A stretch of 64,000 nucleotides of DNA, from the NCBI RefSeq assembly GCF_014651815.1, contig NZ_BMXP01000003.1:434001-498000 (forward strand), in the 5' to 3' direction. The translations under genes were made by a program, and so were the position numbers. Positions 60,856 through 64,000 of this stretch are shown piece after piece. How positions within the stretch are numbered: position 1 is the stretch's first letter; each line of letters opens with the position of its first letter. A model generated the notes under the pieces. It was not told where the DNA came from. It did no database searches and worked only from the letters and a program-made list of their open reading frames with translations. The DNA is from Alteromonas halophila (GTDB lineage: Bacteria > Pseudomonadota > Gammaproteobacteria > Enterobacterales > Alteromonadaceae).

Positions 60856-61264
60856 CAGCCAGCCAGGCGTCGACACAGTTAACTAAAAACGACGGTGACT
60901 CAAACTGGGTAACGTGGTCGGGAATACTTATCGCAAATTGCTTGGTCTGCGCTTTGGTGTAGACCTCGTTCGTCTCGCAATCGCGAATTTCATATTTGAT
61001 TTTGAGGCTGTGCTGCCACTCGGCAAACCAGGCTTCGATGCGCACCTTTTGCTTAAACAGCATGGGCTTTACATACTTTACCTGTAAATCAACCACCGGG
61101 AAAAAGTACCCCTGCTTTTCCATCTCCAGGTATGGACAGCCGGCCTCTTCCAGCAACGCACAGCGCGCTATTTCAAAGTACTTCGCGTAATTGCCGTGCC
61201 ACACAATGCGGTAGGCATCCACATCGAAAAACGGCACCTCATAGTGCGTTACCGACCGCTTCAT
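60845..61264 (-). CDS. hotdog thioesterase (4-hydroxybenzoyl-CoA thioesterase type)
   Basis: A 139-residue hotdog enzyme with FFDVDAYRIVWHGNYAKYFE at the N-terminus; Asp16 in this motif matches the catalytic Asp of 4-hydroxybenzoyl-CoA/YbgC thioesterases. It would release or edit aryl or acyl chains from CoA or carrier protein in the pigment pathway. Its end overlaps the LolA-like gene and it begins 6 bases after the carrier protein gene, so it is tightly in the operon. Confidence 0.9.
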   Translation of the reverse strand: MKRSVTHYEVPFFDVDAYRIVWHGNYAKYFEIARCALLEEAGCPYLEMEKQGYFFPVVDLQVKYVKPMLFKQKVRIEAWFAEWQHSLKIKYEIRDCETNEVYTKAQTKQFAISIPDHVTQFESPSFLVNCVDAWLADDA

Positions 61265-61270
61265 GTACGC

Positions 61271-61525
61271 CTACTTCTTCGCTGATAAGGCAGTGAATAC
61301 ATCAATGACATCCTGAATCGTTCGGACTTCGCTGAACTGTTCCGGTGTAACGGTCACATCGGTGGATTTTTTCAAATCGATAAGCAGATCAACCGCATCG
61401 ATACTGTCGATATCCAGGTCTTCGTAGAGTCTTGCTTGCGGAACGATATCCTCTTCGTCCAGTTCAAACAGATCCACCAGCACCACTTTTATCTGGGCGA
61501 GTATTTGTTGTTCTTGTTCGGTCAT
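61271..61525 (-). CDS. acyl carrier protein
   Basis: An 84-residue acidic carrier protein with the phosphopantetheine site Ser41 in LDIDSIDAVDLL. Four helices are predicted as usual. It should be modified by the cluster's Sfp-type transferase and hold the growing polyene or aryl starter. It lies between the thioesterase (5-base gap) and the acyltransferase, in the minus operon. A second carrier protein is encoded at the right end of the window, as in other aryl-polyene clusters that use two. Confidence 0.94.
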   Translation of the reverse strand: MTEQEQQILAQIKVVLVDLFELDEEDIVPQARLYEDLDIDSIDAVDLLIDLKKSTDVTVTPEQFSEVRTIQDVIDVFTALSAKK

Positions 61526-61575
61526 AGTGTTGTTTGCTGAATTTGTTGTTCGTTTGGGCGTTGATGCTGCGTTTC

Positions 61576-62343
61576 TTACGCCATCCAGTCTTTATAATAA
61601 TGTTCTAAAAACCGTGTGAGTTCCCGGTACTGCAAGGTTTTTGGCTTTGTTGTGTCAATCAGTTCATTCAGGTGCAGCCGTTTACCTGAGGTTAAGGTAT
61701 AACACAAGCCTTCATCGGGAATGGTATACCACTTATCCCCTTTTTTTAAAGCGCCGGGATTACACTTTATCAACACCGGCACAATGGGCGCGCCGCTTGC
61801 CACGGCCACATTCGACGCGCCACGCTTAAAACGAATGATATCACTGGTTTCGGTGCGGGTGCCTTCAGGAAAAATAATAAGGTTTTCACCTGCCGCCAGC
61901 TTTTCCACTGCCAGTGGAATAAGCTCGGCAGAATGATTGGGAATAAAACCGGCCTGGCGAACTACCGCACTGGTAAACATATTATGCCAGAGTTCCCCTT
62001 TAACAATGCAGCAAAAATTTTTTCTCACCGCAAACAGCAGCACCACATCAATCAATGTAGGGTGATTAGCAATAACCAGGTGCCCGCCACTGGCCTGCAT
62101 CATACTGTTAAGTGCGAACTGATAGCGAATAAGCCCGAATGCCCGCAATGTCAGAATAAAGCCCCGGCAGCCGGCGTGAATACAATTGCGGATCCACGTC
62201 TGCCTGGTGGCGGCAGGAATACCTGGTATCACGCTGATTAACCGAAATACCAACCCGACAATAAGGGCCCCAAGCCCAAACAGGGTGTAGCTGATTGCCG
62301 CCCCCGTTATCTGCCACGCTTTTTTTAGCCCGCGCTTAACCAT
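61576..62343 (-). CDS. PlsC-type 1-acylglycerol-3-phosphate acyltransferase homologue
   Basis: A 255-residue membrane-associated acyltransferase with two N-terminal hydrophobic helices. It has the NHPTLID catalytic box (HX4D) and FPEGTR (acceptor box), both complete. It could esterify the aryl polyene to a glycerol or phosphate lipid. The ATG has GGTGGG about 9 bases upstream; a GTG 12 bases further upstream is open. It begins 48 bases after the chorismatase stop and precedes the carrier protein gene by 50 bases. Confidence 0.9.
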   Translation of the reverse strand: MVKRGLKKAWQITGAAISYTLFGLGALIVGLVFRLISVIPGIPAATRQTWIRNCIHAGCRGFILTLRAFGLIRYQFALNSMMQASGGHLVIANHPTLIDVVLLFAVRKNFCCIVKGELWHNMFTSAVVRQAGFIPNHSAELIPLAVEKLAAGENLIIFPEGTRTETSDIIRFKRGASNVAVASGAPIVPVLIKCNPGALKKGDKWYTIPDEGLCYTLTSGKRLHLNELIDTTKPKTLQYRELTRFLEHYYKDWMA

Positions 62344-62391
62344 GGTCGCGCCCACCGCCGCAGCGACACCGCACCTGAGCAGTCTGCGCCA

Positions 62392-63330
62392 CTAATGACA
62401 AAAACACTCAATTTCCACCAGCAAATCACTGCGACAGATATCGGCCAGCGTAAATACCGTCTCCACATCCGGGTAGCGCTGGTTCAGCCAGTCACGGGCT
62501 GGTGCCAGATGTTCCGGGTGCCGCAAATAGACTTTGAACGTGGCCAGCTGACGGTTTTGTGGGTTAGCGGTAGCCAGCAGGTGCTCAATATTGTCCAGTG
62601 TTACCCCTAGCTGGCGCTGAAGATGCCCCACTTCCACGGTTTTATGCCCGATAATGCTGGCGGTGCCCGATATGAACAAATATGGCGTATCCGCCAGCGT
62701 TAGCGCCGTAGCCCGGGTAAACGACGGGCTGCTGATCCCATACTGACGCGGGTAGTTAAAGGCGTTCACCTGCTTGTCATTTTTCAGGTGCTGCGGCACT
62801 TCGGCACTGGCAAACACGTATATGACTGCGCCGTCAGTATGATGACCTAATGCCGAAGCCGACGGAAATGATGAGGCGGCAATACCCAGTTGCTCGAAGG
62901 CCTGCAGTCGGCCGGTGCAGAAACGCTTATAAATTTCTTCATCACCGTCCCCAGTATTAATATTGGGCAGGTAGTTCCAGAAGCGGAACGGGTGTTCGAA
63001 GCCATGGCTTTTTAATACCGAGAAAATCGACAGGTACGCCTCAAATACCGACTCTTCCATCTGCTCGCATTGCGCTTTCGTCAGCCAGCGCGCAACGCAA
63101 ATCATATCCTCAGTTTTAGACCAGTAATTGTCACCGGTCTGACCGCGTGCAACCTGCCCGTTGACTGTCCACACTTCATTAAGCTGATCAGGGCTTAAGT
63201 CTTCAATACCTGAGTGAATGACGCCGGAAACAGAGGGAGCACACTGTGCGGTAAGCGGCATCACGACGAGGGTATCATCCCGGGACAGGAGTTCGTCCGA
63301 CGATGCGCGGGTAAATCTTTGGGTTAACAT
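62392..63330 (-). CDS. XanB2/FkbO-type chorismatase (hydroxybenzoate synthase)
   Basis: A 312-residue protein of the chorismatase family (FkbO, Hyg5, XanB2). Its centre has RFWNYLPNIN, EEIYKRFCTGR-like and FPSASALGH segments, followed by the YjgF/RidA-like half with FISGTASIIGHKTVEVGHLQ. These enzymes convert chorismate into 3- or 4-hydroxybenzoate or dihydroxy-derivatives. In Xanthomonas, XanB2 makes the hydroxybenzoate starter of xanthomonadin; the same role is inferred here. Cytoplasmic. It is first in the minus operon and faces the carrier protein gene across a 216-base region. Confidence 0.88.
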   Translation of the reverse strand: MLTQRFTRASSDELLSRDDTLVVMPLTAQCAPSVSGVIHSGIEDLSPDQLNEVWTVNGQVARGQTGDNYWSKTEDMICVARWLTKAQCEQMEESVFEAYLSIFSVLKSHGFEHPFRFWNYLPNINTGDGDEEIYKRFCTGRLQAFEQLGIAASSFPSASALGHHTDGAVIYVFASAEVPQHLKNDKQVNAFNYPRQYGISSPSFTRATALTLADTPYLFISGTASIIGHKTVEVGHLQRQLGVTLDNIEHLLATANPQNRQLATFKVYLRHPEHLAPARDWLNQRYPDVETVFTLADICRSDLLVEIECFCH

Positions 63331-63470
63331 GTTACACCAAGTGGGTTACTTCTTGTCTTTTCGTTAAGGCAAAGCGATGAGAAAAATGCCGTTATTCCAC
63401 CAATAACGTAACACGCTGAGACGTCACGTGTGCTTTGCCCGGTGACCGTTTTCCTTAAGCACAAATTAAA

Positions 63471-63500
63471 TTGAGCTTTGGCGGCGCAGTATACTATACT
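63471..63500 (+). promoter_or_regulatory. candidate sigma-70 promoter for the right-hand pigment unit
   Basis: TTGAGC (63471-63476) and TATACT (63495-63500) are separated by 18 bases, about 45 bases before the carrier protein ATG. A second TATACT overlaps, giving a partial palindrome AGTATACTATACT that may also be a regulator site. Confidence 0.45.
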
Positions 63501-63546
63501 GGCGCGCCAAAAAACAAAGCATACCTACGTGAGGGTTGGAGTAGTA

Positions 63547-63810
63547 ATGACACAACAAACCGAAGCAGAACAGAAGATGGCCGCGCTGTTGGTTGACGCG
63601 CTGAACCTGGAAGATATCGAAGCCGACGAAATCACGCCTGAAGAGCCCCTGTTCGGCGATGGACTGGGCCTGGATTCTATCGATGCACTGGAAATTGCCG
63701 TGGCCATTTCTCAGGAATACGGCGTTAAACTGAAAGCCGAAGACGAATCTACCCGCGAAGCCTTTGCCACTCTGCGCAGCCTGACCGCCTACGTCGAAAG
63801 CCATAAGTAA
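63547..63810 (+). CDS. acyl carrier protein (second)
   Basis: An 87-residue acyl carrier protein with Ser44 in GLGLDSIDALEI as the phosphopantetheine attachment site. It is acidic, with a long N-terminal helix. It starts after GGAG at 6-base spacing; the frame is open 69 bases upstream but lies in promoter sequence. It is followed 12 bases later by an AMP-ligase-like gene, so it probably receives the hydroxybenzoyl starter. Confidence 0.94.
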   Translation: MTQQTEAEQKMAALLVDALNLEDIEADEITPEEPLFGDGLGLDSIDALEIAVAISQEYGVKLKAEDESTREAFATLRSLTAYVESHK

Positions 63811-63822
63811 ACGCACAGCCTT

Positions 63823-64000
63823 ATGGCACACCATCCGCTTGTTACGCGTGAGCCTGACGCGCCCTTCGCTTATCTTACCCGCTCGCTGACATCGGCGGGT
63901 CTGTCAGAAGGACAGCTGGACACCCGCACGTTTCTGATTCATGTGAATGCCGTTGCCAGTGCACTGGATAAAGGCCAGCACGCCATTAACCTGTGCGGGA
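63823..64000 (+). CDS. N-terminal fragment of a probable AMP-ligase (acyl/aryl:ACP ligase)
   Basis: An ATG opens a frame of 59 complete codons that runs into the window edge. The visible end reads SALDKGQHAINLCG, which resembles the N-terminal HVINLCEDR-like motif of the AMP-ligases in xanthomonadin and aryl-polyene clusters. By family these activate hydroxybenzoate and load it onto the acyl carrier protein. The 12-base gap to the carrier protein gene indicates co-transcription. Only the first tenth of such a protein is seen, so the assignment is tentative. Confidence 0.6.
   Translation, partial: MAHHPLVTREPDAPFAYLTRSLTSAGLSEGQLDTRTFLIHVNAVASALDKGQHAINLCG

Larger units (their letters stand above)
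47149..64000. other. aryl-polyene / xanthomonadin-type pigment biosynthetic cluster (continues past window)
   Basis: A type II polyketide-like system: two ketosynthases, a chain-length-factor-like partner, two dehydratases, ketoreductase, two acyl carrier proteins, a phosphopantetheinyl transferase, lipid-type acyltransferases, glycosyltransferase, MMPL exporter, LolA-like protein, thioesterase, chorismatase and the start of an AMP-ligase. The composition matches aryl-polyene (APE) clusters; the chorismatase and flavin halogenase-like protein point to the xanthomonadin branch. Organised as a plus operon converging on a minus operon, with a divergent right-hand unit. Confidence 0.88.

Overview
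This window looks like the chromosome of a marine gammaproteobacterium close to Alteromonadaceae. The pointers are many TonB-dependent receptors, several glycoside hydrolase lipoproteins, an aryl-polyene pigment cluster, a Fur-type operator and IS5-type miniature elements. The assignment is inferred from gene content; no rRNA or tRNA gene was seen. Coding density is high and translational coupling (ATGA, TAATG, TGATG overlaps) is frequent.

Region 1 (1-5.6 kb) holds stand-alone genes: a truncated reading frame at the left edge, an AhpD-like protein, an MBL-fold hydrolase, a periplasmic solute-binding protein, a TonB-dependent siderophore receptor and the manganese exporter MntP. A 105-bp IS5-like miniature element lies between the AhpD-like and MBL genes.

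Region 2 (5.6-12.9 kb) is a copper/silver module: CusA, CusB (with a fused C-terminal CusF-like domain), a TolC-type CusC, a small Cys/His-rich exported protein, azurin and a doubtful small lipoprotein. Two divergent short-chain dehydrogenases and a DUF1232 protein follow (12.9-15.3 kb).

Region 3 (15.6-44.5 kb) is the largest unit and reads as a complete high-mannose N-glycan utilization locus in two arms diverging from a LacI-family regulator region. The minus arm encodes a TonB-dependent receptor, a lipoprotein with four discoidin repeats, a GlcNAc-kinase-like protein, a glycosylasparaginase, a GH85 endo-beta-N-acetylglucosaminidase, CutC, a GH2 beta-mannosidase, an SSS transporter and a GH92 enzyme. 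The plus arm encodes three more GH92 enzymes, an FHS sugar permease, a PfkB sugar kinase and an AGE-family epimerase/isomerase. Together they can bind the glycan, trim alpha-mannose, cleave the chitobiose core, release GlcNAc from Asn, cut Man-beta-GlcNAc, import the sugars, and convert mannose to fructose 6-phosphate. Both arms carry near-identical palindromes (TGTAATCGATTACA / TGTAATCGATTTCA) upstream, the likely operators. One GH92 has Gln in place of the usual catalytic Glu. A second, 249-bp copy of the miniature element sits between the regulator and the plus arm.

Region 4 (44.6-47.0 kb) has a ferredoxin-NADP+ reductase behind a strong Fur box and a soluble PAS-PAS chemotaxis transducer.

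Region 5 (47.1 kb to the right edge) is an aryl-polyene / xanthomonadin-type pigment cluster: a phosphopantetheinyl transferase; a plus-strand operon (ketosynthase, chain-length-factor-like protein, flavin halogenase-like enzyme, COG4648 membrane protein, dehydratase, glycosyltransferase, acyltransferase, second dehydratase, second ketosynthase); a convergent minus-strand operon (ketoreductase, MMPL exporter, LolA-like protein, thioesterase, acyl carrier protein, PlsC-like acyltransferase, XanB2/FkbO-type chorismatase); and, divergent again, a second acyl carrier protein and the start of a probable AMP-ligase cut by the window edge. The chorismatase predicts a hydroxybenzoate starter, and the halogenase-like enzyme raises the possibility of a halogenated pigment.
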